Origin: Candidatus Gastranaerophilales bacterium
GTDB taxonomy: Bacteria; Cyanobacteriota; Vampirovibrionia; Gastranaerophilales; Gastranaerophilaceae
Assembly (NCBI GenBank): GCA_944324425.1
Contig: CALUWE010000002.1
Span: forward strand, 62,001-126,000
Length of the DNA: 64,000 nucleotides
Direction: 5' to 3'
The translations under genes were made by a program, and so were the position numbers. The notes beneath the pieces are model-generated. The model was given only the letters and a program-made list of their open reading frames with translations. It searched no databases and was not told the DNA's origin. Of this stretch, positions 34,710 to 44,262 are shown one piece after another (within the stretch, counting starts at the first letter, position 1; every line of letters starts with the position of its first letter).

Positions 34710-35693
34710 TTATTTATTCAAACTGGCTGAGATTACTTCCGTTATTTCTTGCGTTATGGCATTTTGTCTTGCTTTGTTATATTGAATTGTAAGCGCATTG
34801 ATAATATCATTTGCATTATTTGTTGCAGCAGACATTGCTGTCATTCTTGATGCAAGTTCAGATGCTTGAGCCTCTAATATAGCTTGAAAAATTGTATTTG
34901 TAATATACATAGGAACTATTTTTTGCAATAAAACTTTTTGGCTTGGTTCAAAAATTTGAGCGGAAAAGTTTTTATTTTCATCATCAAAAAATGCTTTGTA
35001 ATCAATTTTATTTTCTTTATTAAACTCTTCTTTCGAAAAAGTTCTGACTTCATCGGAATTTGAAGTTATTACAGGTAAAAGCGTCCAAGCCTCTACCTTA
35101 TATTTCATCATATTGATATATCTTGTTGTTATAAGTTCAATTTTATCAATTCTGTTATTGACATATTCTTCCGCTAAATCAGATGCTACAATTTTAGCCG
35201 AACTTGCGTTTATATCATCCAAAACCCCTGTATAAACTTCTTTTATTTCAAATTTATATTGATTTAAAAGAGTTTTTAAGCCGGCTTCCGCTTTTTGACC
35301 CACAAGAAAAACTTCAACATTTATATTTTCTTTGTTTGCCTTTTTGATTTCTTCTTCTGCAAACCTTATGAGGTTTGCAGTATAGGCGCCGGCCAAGCCC
35401 TTATTTGATGAAATTATAACAAGCCCTAAAGTTTTAATCGGACGGGGTTTTAATAAAACGGGGTAATTATCCAGAGGGTTTGCCGACTTTATTGCATCAA
35501 ATTCCTTATCTTCAATGGCAGAATAAATTTCAATAAATGTTTTAACAAGTTCAATTGAAAAGGGGCGGGAAAGTTTAACGGCATTTTCCGCTTTTTTAAC
35601 TTTGGCTGCTGCCACCATTTTCATTGCACGTGTTATTTTTTGAGTATTTTTAACGCTTTTTATTCTGTCTTTTGTTTCTCTTAAAGAAGGCAT
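34710..35693 (-). CDS. atpG: ATP synthase gamma subunit
   Basis: 327 aa. N-terminal helix 'MPSLRETKDRIKSVKNTQKITRAMKMVAAAKVKKAE' and C-terminal helix 'ELASRMTAMSAATNNANDIINALTIQYNKARQNAITQEITEVISA' form the central rotor stalk. It is about 40 aa longer than the E. coli subunit (287 aa); the extra sequence lies in the middle (EYTGVLDDIN... and FSKEEFNKENKIDYKAFFDDENKNF). Last gene of the operon: atpD and atpC do not follow. Confidence 0.95.
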   Translation of the reverse strand: MPSLRETKDRIKSVKNTQKITRAMKMVAAAKVKKAENAVKLSRPFSIELVKTFIEIYSAIEDKEFDAIKSANPLDNYPVLLKPRPIKTLGLVIISSNKGLAGAYTANLIRFAEEEIKKANKENINVEVFLVGQKAEAGLKTLLNQYKFEIKEVYTGVLDDINASSAKIVASDLAEEYVNNRIDKIELITTRYINMMKYKVEAWTLLPVITSNSDEVRTFSKEEFNKENKIDYKAFFDDENKNFSAQIFEPSQKVLLQKIVPMYITNTIFQAILEAQASELASRMTAMSAATNNANDIINALTIQYNKARQNAITQEITEVISASLNK

Positions 35694-35697
35694 TTAA

Positions 35698-37224
35698 CTA
35701 TCCTTTATTAAAAATATTTTCATTGAAGTTTTTAAGAGCTGAAGATAAGTTTTCTTTGTCTTCATCAGATAATTTATCGCCCTTATTTAATTTTTCTTCT
35801 AATTCATGCATATTGTTTGAAAAATATTCAAACCATTGTTTTTTATATTCCTGAATATTTTCGTTTTTAATTTCATCTAAGAAACCGTTGTTGCCTGCAT
35901 ATAAAATTGTAACCTGACAAGCAACGGATAGGGGTGAATATTGAGGCTGAATTAAAATTTGAGTTAATTTTTCGCCTTTTAAAAGTTGCGCTTTTGTAGC
36001 AGGGTCAAGGTCTGAAGCAAATTGAGCAAAAGCCTCTAATTCCCTGTATTGGGCTAAATCAAGCCTTAATTGGCCTGCAACCTGTTTGATACCTTTAGTC
36101 TGCGCTGCGCCCCCCACTCTTGAAACAGAGATACCCGCATTAATTGCCGGCCTTTGACCTGCGTTAAAGAGGTTTGTTTCTAAGAATATTTGTCCGTCTG
36201 TAATTGAAATAACGTTTGTCGGAATGTAGGCTGAAACATCCCCTGCCTGTGTTTCAATAATAGGCAGTGCCGTTATTGAGCCGCCGCCAAGCTCATCTGA
36301 CAGTTTGCAGGCTCTTTCCAATAACCTTGAATGAAGATAAAATACATCCCCGGGGTATGCTTCTCTTCCTGAAGGGCGCTTTAAAAGTAAGCTCATTGAA
36401 CGGTATGCTTGAGCGTGCTTTGTTAAATCGTCATAAATTATAAGACAGTGCTTGCCTTGCTCCAAAAATTCTTCCGCAATGGCGCAGCCTGCATAAGGTG
36501 CTATATATTGCAGGGGTGCCGAAGCATCGGCTGCGGCCGATACTATTATTGAATAGTTCATAGCGCCTTTTTCTTCCAAGGTTTTTGCAAGTTGTGCAAC
36601 AGTTGATTTTTTCTGCCCGATTGCAACATAAATGCAAATAACGTTTTCGTTTTTTTGGTTAATTATGGTATCAATTGCAATTGCGGTTTTGCCCGTTTGT
36701 CTGTCGCCAATGATTAATTCCCTTTGGCCTCTGCCAATGGGTGTAAGCGCATCTATTGCGGTAATTCCCGTTTGCAGGGGCTCACAAACCGATTTTCTTG
36801 TAATAATGCCTGGGGCAATTCTTTCAACGGGGCGGGTTTTTGTTGTGTGAAGCTCTCCTTTACCGTCAATAGGAACACCCGTTGGGTCAATAATTCTTCC
36901 TATAAGTTCATTCCCAACAGGAATTGAAGCAATTTTGCCCGTTGTTTTTACGGTCATTCCTTCTTTAATTTCGGTGTAATCTCCTAAAATTACAACACCA
37001 ACGTTGTCTTCTTCCAAGTTAAGGGCAATGCCAAGTGTATTTTTGCCGTCTTCAAAAGAGACAAGCTCATTAGACATAACGTTTTTAAGCCCGTAAACCC
37101 TTGAAATGCCGTCGCCTATTTCAATAACAGTGCCGACATCAACCGCATCAAGCTCATTTTTGTAGTTTTCTATTTTTGATTTTATAATTGCCGAAATTTC
37201 ACTTGCATCTATTGTTTGGTTCAT
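35698..37224 (-). CDS. atpA: ATP synthase alpha subunit
   Basis: 508 aa from the ATG at 37224 (AGG 7 bp upstream), giving '[21 protein letters not shown]'. Walker A '[15 protein letters not shown]' near residue 168, '[15 protein letters not shown]', '[17 protein letters not shown]', '[25 protein letters not shown]' and '[32 protein letters not shown]' identify it. It forms the non-catalytic nucleotide sites of F1. Ends 4 bp before atpG. Confidence 0.98.
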   Translation of the reverse strand: MNQTIDASEISAIIKSKIENYKNELDAVDVGTVIEIGDGISRVYGLKNVMSNELVSFEDGKNTLGIALNLEEDNVGVVILGDYTEIKEGMTVKTTGKIASIPVGNELIGRIIDPTGVPIDGKGELHTTKTRPVERIAPGIITRKSVCEPLQTGITAIDALTPIGRGQRELIIGDRQTGKTAIAIDTIINQKNENVICIYVAIGQKKSTVAQLAKTLEEKGAMNYSIIVSAAADASAPLQYIAPYAGCAIAEEFLEQGKHCLIIYDDLTKHAQAYRSMSLLLKRPSGREAYPGDVFYLHSRLLERACKLSDELGGGSITALPIIETQAGDVSAYIPTNVISITDGQIFLETNLFNAGQRPAINAGISVSRVGGAAQTKGIKQVAGQLRLDLAQYRELEAFAQFASDLDPATKAQLLKGEKLTQILIQPQYSPLSVACQVTILYAGNNGFLDEIKNENIQEYKKQWFEYFSNNMHELEEKLNKGDKLSDEDKENLSSALKNFNENIFNKG

Positions 37225-37236
37225 AATTAACCTCAT

Positions 37237-37773
37237 CTATATTTTCTTAAAATTTTCTATTTTTTTCTTAATGCTTAAATCAATAACCGTGTCTTCAACC
37301 TGAATTTTTAAACCTCCGATAATATCGGGAGATATTTTAAATTCCGCATTAACATCAGCTTGAAGTTTATTTTTCAACCTTTGAATTATTTGATTTTTAA
37401 TTTCATCATTTGCTTCGAATGCTAATGTAACATTAACATTCACCAAATTATTTTTGCCGTTTATTTTGTCATCTAAAAACGCTTTTATTTCGGAAAGACA
37501 GTTTATTCTTTTTTCATCAATCAAAATGAATAAAAAGTTTTTTATCGTATCTGAAAAATCTTTAAAACATTCACTTACAATTTGTTTTTTCTCATCGTTT
37601 GAAATAACGGGGTGAGATAAAAACGTTTTAAATTCGTTATCTTTATTTATTATTTCAACAACATTGTTAAATTCAAATAAAATTTCATCAAAATTGCTTT
37701 CTTGCATGGCTTCAAAAAGGGCTTGAGCATACCTTTTTGAAGGTTTAACATTTTTTAGGGTTAATTCTTTCAT
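37237..37773 (-). CDS. atpH: ATP synthase delta subunit
   Basis: 178 aa. 'SKRYAQALFEAM' near the N-terminus, 'FLSHPVISNDEKKQIVSECFKDFSDTIKNFLFILIDEKRI' and C-terminal 'ISPDIIGGLKIQVEDTVIDLSIKKKIENFKKI' match the OSCP/delta family. It links the peripheral stalk to the top of F1. It overlaps atpF by 4 bp (ATGA). Confidence 0.93.
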   Translation of the reverse strand: MKELTLKNVKPSKRYAQALFEAMQESNFDEILFEFNNVVEIINKDNEFKTFLSHPVISNDEKKQIVSECFKDFSDTIKNFLFILIDEKRINCLSEIKAFLDDKINGKNNLVNVNVTLAFEANDEIKNQIIQRLKNKLQADVNAEFKISPDIIGGLKIQVEDTVIDLSIKKKIENFKKI

Positions 37774-38279
37774 CTTATAACCCCTTCCATTTTGTCAAAT
37801 TCATCAAGCGCCAAGTAAACGGATTTAACCTGCATTTCTTCTGTCATCATATTTTGAATTGTATCTTTTGCAAGTGTATAAACGGCCCCCTGAATATCGC
37901 CCGCTGTTTTTTGAACCGTTCTTGAATAAATTGAATCTTGCATTTTTTCGCAATTTTTATCAAGTTCAATTTCTTTTTTTATAATTTCTTCCCTGTTTTT
38001 ATCTTCCAATTTTTTTGCAATTAATTTTGCATTATTTAAGATTTTTTCTTTTTTATTCGGAATTTCTCTTTGTTCTTTTCTGGTTTCTTTATATTCCTTC
38101 AGGGCATTTTGAACGGCATCAAAACTTGTTGTAACTTTGTTTTGAATATCGTTTGCAAAATTATCTATAATTGTTCCCAACCTAAATTTTTTGAAGATAA
38201 AAGTTAAAATTGAGACCATTATAATAAAATTTATGATATTTGATTCAAGTATTTTCAGGTATATTTCTTGCAAATTCAT
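37770..38279 (-). CDS. atpF: ATP synthase b subunit
   Basis: 169 aa: one N-terminal membrane helix (about 14-32), then a long charged helix, the peripheral stalk. Its ATG overlaps the stop of the preceding b' gene by one base (TAATG). Two adjacent b-type genes mean the stalk is probably a b/b' heterodimer, as in Cyanobacteria and chloroplasts. Confidence 0.88.
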   Translation of the reverse strand: MNLQEIYLKILESNIINFIIMVSILTFIFKKFRLGTIIDNFANDIQNKVTTSFDAVQNALKEYKETRKEQREIPNKKEKILNNAKLIAKKLEDKNREEIIKKEIELDKNCEKMQDSIYSRTVQKTAGDIQGAVYTLAKDTIQNMMTEEMQVKSVYLALDEFDKMEGVIR

Positions 38280-38752
38280 TATTTTACAATTTCTTCTATT
38301 TTGTTTTTGTCAACATTTACCATATTTTTGTCTATATCAAGAATTTTTGAAACAGCCATTTTCACATATTCTTCAACTTCCGTTTTCAAAATGTTTTTTG
38401 CTTCAATTGAAGATGTTGAAACATTGTGTTCAAAATCTTGTATGTTGTTAATAATTTCTTCTTTTTTATTTGAAATTGCTTCTTCTTTTTCTTGTTTATT
38501 TTTGTTCGAAGTTTCTTTTAAAATGTTAGAGCCTTCAAATTCGGCTTCCGACAATTCTTTTTTCATATTTTCAATAATTTGGGCTTTTTTGTTGTTTGTT
38601 TCATCAACCGCTTCTTTATTTTTATATAAAAGCCCTTCTCTTTTTTTAATAAGCAAAGTTAGGGGCTTATAGCAAATGAGATTCATTAAAAACACAAATA
38701 CTAAAAAGCTTGCAAATACAAAAATAAATGTTGCATCAATTTGAAGAAGCAT
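38279..38752 (-). CDS. atpF': ATP synthase b' subunit
   Basis: 157 aa: membrane helix at about 7-27 ('FIFVFASFLVFVFLMNLICYKPL'), then a charged coil beginning 'IKKREGLLYKNKEAVDETNNKKAQI', close to the start of cyanobacterial b' subunits. It lies between atpE and atpF. The pairing with atpF is by position and architecture. Confidence 0.85.
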   Translation of the reverse strand: MLLQIDATFIFVFASFLVFVFLMNLICYKPLTLLIKKREGLLYKNKEAVDETNNKKAQIIENMKKELSEAEFEGSNILKETSNKNKQEKEEAISNKKEEIINNIQDFEHNVSTSSIEAKNILKTEVEEYVKMAVSKILDIDKNMVNVDKNKIEEIVK

Positions 38753-38763
38753 TTTTAAATTCC

Positions 38764-39009
38764 TTATTTAACAACAAATGCCATCAAAATTACAACCAAT
38801 AACGCATAAATTGCACATGCTTCAATTAAGCCGGCACCGATGTAAAAATATGTTGAAACTTGTTTTTCGGCTTCGGGTTGTCTTGCAATTGATTCAATAA
38901 TTGTTTTTGTAACCATCCCTAAACCTAAAGCCGGCCCTGCAACACCAATGCCGATTGCAATACCCATTGAAAGATATTTAAAGCAGCTGATTAAAATTGA
39001 TAAATCCAT
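38764..39009 (-). CDS. atpE: ATP synthase c subunit
   Basis: 81 aa, two helices joined by the 'ARQPEAEKQ' loop. The ion-binding Glu is in 'GLIEACAIYALLV'; it is followed by Ala, and the first helix carries Leu where sodium-type rings usually have Gln, which points to proton rather than sodium coupling (inference from these two positions). Forms the membrane ring of F0. Confidence 0.96.
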   Translation of the reverse strand: MDLSILISCFKYLSMGIAIGIGVAGPALGLGMVTKTIIESIARQPEAEKQVSTYFYIGAGLIEACAIYALLVVILMAFVVK

Positions 39010-39029
39010 TTTTATTTCTCCTTATTTTT

Positions 39030-39818
39030 TTAATGACTTTTCTTAACCGCACCTTGTATATATGAGTTTGCAAGCAAGGTAAATACAAGGGCTTGAATGA
39101 ATGCTACAAATAATTCAAAAAACATAATAGGTAAAGGCATAAAAGAGCCCAAAAGCACCGTTATGTCGTATGAAAGAATGGGGGGTAAAGTTAACCCCAA
39201 TGTTAATTTTTGAATTAAGGCTTGTGCTGTTTGAGGGTTTAAAACGGTAATTGCCAAAGCCCCTAAAACCATAATCAAAATTTCCCCTGCCAAAATGTTG
39301 GCAAAAAGTCGGACAGATAAAGTTAAGGGTCTTATAAAATCTTCCATAATATTAAAAGGTGTCATAAACCAAACAGGCTTATAATAATGTTCAAAATATT
39401 TTATCCCTTTTGCTTTAATCCCTTTGTAAAAATAATAAACAACAACAAATAAGGCTAAAGCCAAGGTTGTGTTCAAATCGTTTGTTGGGGCTGCCAATTC
39501 ACCTTCGGGGAGATGTATTAATTTAAAAGGCATCTGCCCTATTAAATTTGATGTTATTATAAGCAAAAATAAACACATTAAAATTAATGCGCTGCTTCCT
39601 TGTTCTTTTCCCATCGGGCTTGTTAAACGGACAAAAACACCCAAAATATTTTCAAAAACAGCCTGAACTTTGGTCGGCAAAATATTGATTTTTGAAACCG
39701 AAAGAATTGCAAAAAAGAGAATTATTCCCATTGCAATCCACAATGTAATTAATGTATCCATATGGACATCCATTCCGAAGAGTTTAACTATATAGTGTTC
39801 CCCTACACTTAAATTCAT
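39030..39818 (-). CDS. atpB: ATP synthase a subunit
   Basis: 262 aa with five to six membrane helices. 'SVRLFANILAGEILIMVLG' contains the essential Arg that faces the c-ring Glu, and 'FELFVAFIQALVFTLLANSYI' is the conserved last helix. It is the first gene of the operon; no atpI is seen upstream, where 39819-40116 holds only intergenic DNA. Confidence 0.96.
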   Translation of the reverse strand: MNLSVGEHYIVKLFGMDVHMDTLITLWIAMGIILFFAILSVSKINILPTKVQAVFENILGVFVRLTSPMGKEQGSSALILMCLFLLIITSNLIGQMPFKLIHLPEGELAAPTNDLNTTLALALFVVVYYFYKGIKAKGIKYFEHYYKPVWFMTPFNIMEDFIRPLTLSVRLFANILAGEILIMVLGALAITVLNPQTAQALIQKLTLGLTLPPILSYDITVLLGSFMPLPIMFFELFVAFIQALVFTLLANSYIQGAVKKSH

Positions 39819-40046
39819 AAAAGATGCCCCATAACCTAATAAACCAATTATACAACAAAAAAATTAATTCAATCAGCCTAATATATATTTAATGCTCAAT
39901 TTTTATCTTGACGGCGAAAAACCCCTTGAGTAAAGAGTTTTAAAATTTTCTAAACCTAAAGATTTAGATATATTTATTATCCTTATTTTAAAATTTTTCA
40001 ACCCCTATATTGATGTTTGGCTAATATAAACGGGCTATTATTCAAT

Positions 40047-40064
40047 TGTAATCAGCCGATTACA
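40047..40064. promoter_or_regulatory. palindromic operator-like site upstream of a response regulator
   Basis: TGTAATC and GATTACA separated by AGCC, a perfect 7-bp inverted repeat 53 bp before the ATG at 40117. It lies in the gap between the divergent atpB and the response regulator. The size and position fit a dimeric regulator's binding site. Confidence 0.5.
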
Positions 40065-40116
40065 TTACATTATCAGGATGAAAAAACAGATAAGGGTTTT
40101 GGAGGAAATATAAAAA

Positions 40117-40827
40117 ATGAGAAGACTTGATTTTCAAAGAAAAACGAGAGTTATCGTGGTTGATGACAATTATGACCACGCATCAGGTATCAGAGAATTA
40201 ATTAACCTTGAAAACGAATACGAAGTAATTGCAAATGCAGGAAACGCAAATGTTGCAATTTCATTAATTAAAAAATATCAACCGGACATTGTTTTAATGG
40301 ATATGAACATGCCGGATGTTGACGGCATTACCGCTATTTCAAAAATCAGCGAATTAAATTTAGATACAAGAATCATTGTTTTAACAGCGTATGATGATCC
40401 TGATTTAATTTTCAGAGCAATGAAATTAGGTGCTAAAGGCTACATTTTAAAAACAATGGCATCACACCAGTTAATCCATGCACTTGATGAAGTTTCACAA
40501 GGCAAAATTTATCTTCCCAACGTTTTGTGCTCAAGATTTTTTGAATATTTCCAAAATTTTGAAAAGAATCAACAAAACGCAAGCTATGAAGATGAAAACA
40601 ATTTATTAAACGACCTTACAAACAGAGAAGAAGAAGTTTTATCTCTTTTAACACAAGGCGTTACATATAAAGGCGTTGCACAAAAATTATTTATCTCTGA
40701 AACAACCGTTAAAACCCACGTAAACAACATTTTCCAAAAATTACAGGTAAATGACAGAACACAAGCGGTTTTATATGCAATTAACAAAGGCTTTTTGAAC
40801 AGACAAAAAATCAAAATTGCAGTATAG
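40117..40827 (+). CDS. NarL/FixJ-type response regulator
   Basis: 236 aa. Receiver domain (about 11-130) with D16/D17, phosphoacceptor D62 in 'IVLMDMNMPDVDG' and K near residue 110 ('KGYILKT'); LuxR-type helix-turn-helix at about 168-228 ('LTNREEEVLSLLTQGVTYKGVAQKLFISETTVKTHVNNIFQKL'). A GGAGGA ribosome-binding site lies 10 bp upstream. The kinase at 40859 follows after 31 bp. A palindrome upstream suggests autoregulation. Target genes unknown. Confidence 0.93.
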   Translation: MRRLDFQRKTRVIVVDDNYDHASGIRELINLENEYEVIANAGNANVAISLIKKYQPDIVLMDMNMPDVDGITAISKISELNLDTRIIVLTAYDDPDLIFRAMKLGAKGYILKTMASHQLIHALDEVSQGKIYLPNVLCSRFFEYFQNFEKNQQNASYEDENNLLNDLTNREEEVLSLLTQGVTYKGVAQKLFISETTVKTHVNNIFQKLQVNDRTQAVLYAINKGFLNRQKIKIAV

Positions 40828-40858
40828 TTTAAAAGATAACTAATTTTTGGTAGTAAAG

Positions 40859-42064
40859 ATGTATAAAAAACAAAAGAAACAACTGAAATCGTTTTTAAAT
40901 CTCGGAAGTTATTCCGATGAGTTATTTTCAAGAAATTCAATGACAACAATAATAAGGGCGCTTTTAGAGCCTGTCATAAGTCAAAATGCCGTATCTTTGG
41001 TATTTACAAGGCTAAAAAACAAAGAAGGTTTAGAAGGCTTAATAAAAAGGCTTGAATATTGCAACAATGTTGAAATTATTGATGTTACAGCTCCCGGCAT
41101 TTTAATTAAAGACGATTACGTTGAACTTGAATTTATCATCTTTACATCTGCCAGATACAATTTTGCTCTTATTTGGGATTATTCAAACGATTCAAATAAA
41201 AACTATACAAACTGTTATTTCTTAGCAAATTCAAGGGCAGTAAATGATGTTTATGAAATAGTTCAATCTAATTTAACGGCGGATTACAGAGAAAAATTCT
41301 ACCTCCACAAACCCGAACGCCGTGAGAATGAACTTTTAAACGAAGCCTTGTTTAATGTTTTAAGAAAACTGAATACAAGTATAGAAGAAAACAATTTCGG
41401 CCAAAACGATAATTTTATTGTTGATTTATCGGAAGAAGAAGATAACGAAAATAAAATAAAAGAAATTACCCACGAAATTAAAAATCAGCTTTCCGTATTT
41501 GATGTTTATCTGAAATTAATTGAAAAACAAACGGGTAAAAACAAAGCTGTGGATATCCTAAAAAAGACAGGCTCAATTATCTTGGCACAATTAAACGAAC
41601 TCAGAAACTACGGCGAAACAAACATAAAAGAAATTATTCTCCAAGATGTTGTTGAAGAAGCCGTCAGCATTATGGATGAAGTTTTAAAAGAAAAAAATAA
41701 TAAAATTAAATACAACAGCTACCACAAATATGACATTTCAATTTTTGCGGATGAAAACAAGTTGTTGTCCGTTTTAAACAATATTATTAAAAATGCAAAC
41801 GAAAGCAGCAAAAACGATGAATTTTTAATTGAAATAAAACCTGATAAAAATTCTGTTTTCATCGACATTACAAACCATGGCGAAGAAATAAAAGAAGAAA
41901 ACAAAAAACTTCTTTTTGAAAAAGGTTTTACAACCAAACAAAAAGGTTGGGGAATAGGTTTGTATACTTGCAAACAATACATTAAAGAATTAAGAGGCAA
42001 TTTAGAGCTTCTTGAATCCAATAAAGAAAAAACAACATTTAGAATAACTCTTCCATTAGATTAA
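40859..42064 (+). CDS. soluble sensor histidine kinase
   Basis: 401 aa from the ATG at 40859. No membrane helix, so it senses an intracellular signal. The first 195 residues form a sensory region I do not recognise. H-box 'ITHEIKNQL' with H205, N-box 'NNIIKNANESS' with N312, and G-box 'QKGWGIGLYTCKQYI' (363-367) are present, so autophosphorylation looks intact. Pairs with the upstream response regulator by adjacency. An in-frame TTG at 40847 is an alternative start. Confidence 0.85.
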   Translation: MYKKQKKQLKSFLNLGSYSDELFSRNSMTTIIRALLEPVISQNAVSLVFTRLKNKEGLEGLIKRLEYCNNVEIIDVTAPGILIKDDYVELEFIIFTSARYNFALIWDYSNDSNKNYTNCYFLANSRAVNDVYEIVQSNLTADYREKFYLHKPERRENELLNEALFNVLRKLNTSIEENNFGQNDNFIVDLSEEEDNENKIKEITHEIKNQLSVFDVYLKLIEKQTGKNKAVDILKKTGSIILAQLNELRNYGETNIKEIILQDVVEEAVSIMDEVLKEKNNKIKYNSYHKYDISIFADENKLLSVLNNIIKNANESSKNDEFLIEIKPDKNSVFIDITNHGEEIKEENKKLLFEKGFTTKQKGWGIGLYTCKQYIKELRGNLELLESNKEKTTFRITLPLD

Positions 42065-42091
42065 AATAAAACATCATCAGTTAGATTTTTT

Positions 42092-42097
42092 TATAAT
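42092..42097 (+). promoter_or_regulatory. candidate -10 element (TATAAT) for tRNA-Gly
   Basis: A perfect TATAAT 20 bp upstream of the tRNA, in an AT-rich gap after the kinase gene. No clear -35 hexamer. Confidence 0.4.
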
Positions 42098-42117
42098 ATA
42101 ATTATTTTATCGATTTT

Positions 42118-42189
42118 GCGGGTGTAATTCAGTGGTAGAATGCAACCTTCCCAAGGTTGACGTCGCGAGTTCGAGTCTCGTCGCCCGCT
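42118..42189 (+). tRNA. tRNA-Gly (CCC)
   Basis: Acceptor stem GCGGGTG/CGCCCGC, D-arm with AGTGGTAGAAT, anticodon stem CAACC/GGTTG with loop TTCCCAA (anticodon CCC), and T-arm GCGAG TTCGAGT CTCGT-type. CCA is not encoded. Confidence 0.93.
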
Positions 42190-42190
42190 T

Positions 42191-43312
42191 TTAATTTTTG
42201 TTAAAGTATGTCGGGTTAATTGCAAGCCAAGTGTAAGAATCTTCTCTTTGAGGCATTTCAACTATAAATAAACCCCCGTATTTGCCTTTTTGTGCAAATA
42301 AAACACCTTGCAAAATCAGCTCATGAACAGCTTTTTTAATTGTTGAAACGGAAAAGTTTAATTTTTGTGCAAATTCTTTCATGGAAGGAATTTTATCCCC
42401 CGCTTCATGGTTTTTTAGAATATAATTTTTTATGTTATTCAAAGCAATTTCCCATTTATAATCATAATTCGGCTTTATTTCGTTTTCGCCTTTTACTTTT
42501 GACATAAACATGGATTTTTCGGATTTGACATCTCTTAAATTTGAATTTATATATATAGAACCGTATGAACCCCTTCTTGATAAAAGAAATTTTTCCTTAT
42601 TAAGCTCTTTATTGGCGCTGTTCACGGTTCTTACGGAAACATTGAGCATTTTTGCAAAAAAACTGTTCGGGGGAATTTTATCTCCTGTTTTATAGTTTTT
42701 TTGAATATATTTTTTCATATTTTCTTTTGTTATCTTCACCAAATTTTTATTTTTAATTTCGCTGTTTTGGCTCTTTTCTTTTTCGGTTAGTTTAATCGGC
42801 TTATTTATAACCATAACGGAATTATTTTTATATATCTCTCTTCTTAAAAACCCCGTTTCAATAAGTTCATTTATTGCAAGCCTGACAGTATTTGTCGAAG
42901 TTTTAATTTCATTAGACAATTCCGAAACAGACGGAATAAATTCATTTTCATCATATTTTTGATTTGACAAATATCTTTTAATTTCAATAACGGCCTTATC
43001 TTTTTTTGAAATCATTTTAACGGGCGCTTTTTCATTTTCATCTTTAATTAAAGTTCCTATACATTGTTTTGATGTAAAAAAGCCCTTGTCTTCGGCATAT
43101 TTAAAAGCATTTTGAACCGTGCCCGTGCTGACTTTTAAAAATTTTGAAATATCTTTTTTGTTTGGCATAATATCGCCAAAATTTGCAATTTTATTTTTTA
43201 AAAGATGCTCTCTAAAGGCGATAAGCCAAGATAAAACCAAAAATTCTTTTCTTTTGGATTCACTAAAATCAAAACTGAAATTATACGCTTCTCTGATTGA
43301 GATTTTTGCCAT
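42191..43312 (-). CDS. regulator with four tandem GntR-like winged-helix domains
   Basis: 373 aa. Four repeats of a GntR-type winged helix-turn-helix can be read: about 25-90 ('IMPNKKDISKFLKVSTGTVQNAFKYAEDKGFF'), 104-169 ('FIPSVSELSNEIKTSTNTVRLAINELIETGFL'), 193-256 ('KIPPNSFFAKMLNVSVRTVNSANKELNKEKFL') and 287-351 ('KIPSMKEFAQKLNFSVSTIKKAVHELILQGVL'). Each has the 'G..iPs...la..l.vS..TV..a...L...G.l' pattern and a closing wing. No effector-binding domain is left over. GntR proteins normally carry one such domain and dimerise; here one chain could hold four DNA contacts. The gene lies 2 bp after rmlA on the same strand. Confidence 0.8.
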   Translation of the reverse strand: MAKISIREAYNFSFDFSESKRKEFLVLSWLIAFREHLLKNKIANFGDIMPNKKDISKFLKVSTGTVQNAFKYAEDKGFFTSKQCIGTLIKDENEKAPVKMISKKDKAVIEIKRYLSNQKYDENEFIPSVSELSNEIKTSTNTVRLAINELIETGFLRREIYKNNSVMVINKPIKLTEKEKSQNSEIKNKNLVKITKENMKKYIQKNYKTGDKIPPNSFFAKMLNVSVRTVNSANKELNKEKFLLSRRGSYGSIYINSNLRDVKSEKSMFMSKVKGENEIKPNYDYKWEIALNNIKNYILKNHEAGDKIPSMKEFAQKLNFSVSTIKKAVHELILQGVLFAQKGKYGGLFIVEMPQREDSYTWLAINPTYFNKN

Positions 43313-43314
43313 AA

Positions 43315-44181
43315 TTAATTTTTAATAACTATTCTTTGAAGATATTCGCCGTAACCGTTTTTGAAATTTTTTGCAAGGTCTGATAAATCTTGTTTTGAAA
43401 TATAGCCCATTCTATATGCCACTTCTTCGATACAGGATATTTTCATCCCTGTATTAATTTCCATTGCAGATACAAAGTTGCTTGCCTGAAGAAGACTTTC
43501 CGTTGTTCCCGTGTCAAGCCAAGCAAATCCCCTGCCTAAAATTTCAACCTTTAGTTTATTTTCTTTCAAATAAATTTTATTAATATCGGTTATCTCTAAT
43601 TCGCCCCTATCGGACGGTTTTAGGTTTTTAGCATATTCAACAACCTTGTTGTCGTAAAAATATAATCCCGTAACCGCAAAATCCGATTTTGGATTTTTCG
43701 GCTTTTCTTCAATTGAAATTGCTTGGCCTTTATCATCAAATTCAACAACACCGAATCTTTCAGGGTCTTTTACTCTGTAACCGAATATGGTTGCCCCTTT
43801 ATTTTTCATACCAACCATTTTTAGCATTGTTGAAAATCCGAACCCATGGAAAATGTTATCTCCCAATATAAGGGCAACGCTTTCTTTTCCTATAAATTTT
43901 TCACCTATTATAAAGCTTTCGGCTATTCCTTTCGGTTCGTTTTGAATTTCATAAGAAAATTTAACGCCTAATTTTGAACCGTCCCCTAAAACCCTTTTAA
44001 AATTTTCTATATCATAAGGATTCGTAATAATTAAAATATCCTTAATGCCCGCAAGCATTAGGGTTGTTATCGGGTAGTATATCATCGGTTTATCATAAAC
44101 CGGAAGCAAAATCTTTGATATAGGCAAGCTTGCAGGATATAATCTTGTTCCTGAACCTGCCGCAAGGATAATTCCCTTCAT
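43315..44181 (-). CDS. rfbA: glucose-1-phosphate thymidylyltransferase
   Basis: 288 aa. Start at the ATG at 44181 (GGAA 7 bp upstream). '[37 protein letters not shown]' is the nucleotide-binding signature of RmlA/RfbA; '[11 protein letters not shown]', '[30 protein letters not shown]' and 'GFAWLDTGT' follow. It makes dTDP-glucose, first step to dTDP-L-rhamnose. The other rml genes are not adjacent. Confidence 0.95.
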   Translation of the reverse strand: MKGIILAAGSGTRLYPASLPISKILLPVYDKPMIYYPITTLMLAGIKDILIITNPYDIENFKRVLGDGSKLGVKFSYEIQNEPKGIAESFIIGEKFIGKESVALILGDNIFHGFGFSTMLKMVGMKNKGATIFGYRVKDPERFGVVEFDDKGQAISIEEKPKNPKSDFAVTGLYFYDNKVVEYAKNLKPSDRGELEITDINKIYLKENKLKVEILGRGFAWLDTGTTESLLQASNFVSAMEINTGMKISCIEEVAYRMGYISKQDLSDLAKNFKNGYGEYLQRIVIKN

Positions 44182-44262
44182 TTTATTTTCCTTATTCAAT
44201 ATTTAAAAATTATAGAAAAAAAATGAAGTGTTGTATAGTTTTTTAAATTTAATAAAACAATT

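Noticed and set aside
40859-42064. Membrane-bound sensor kinase
   Set aside because: No segment long and hydrophobic enough for a membrane helix is present in the first 200 residues.
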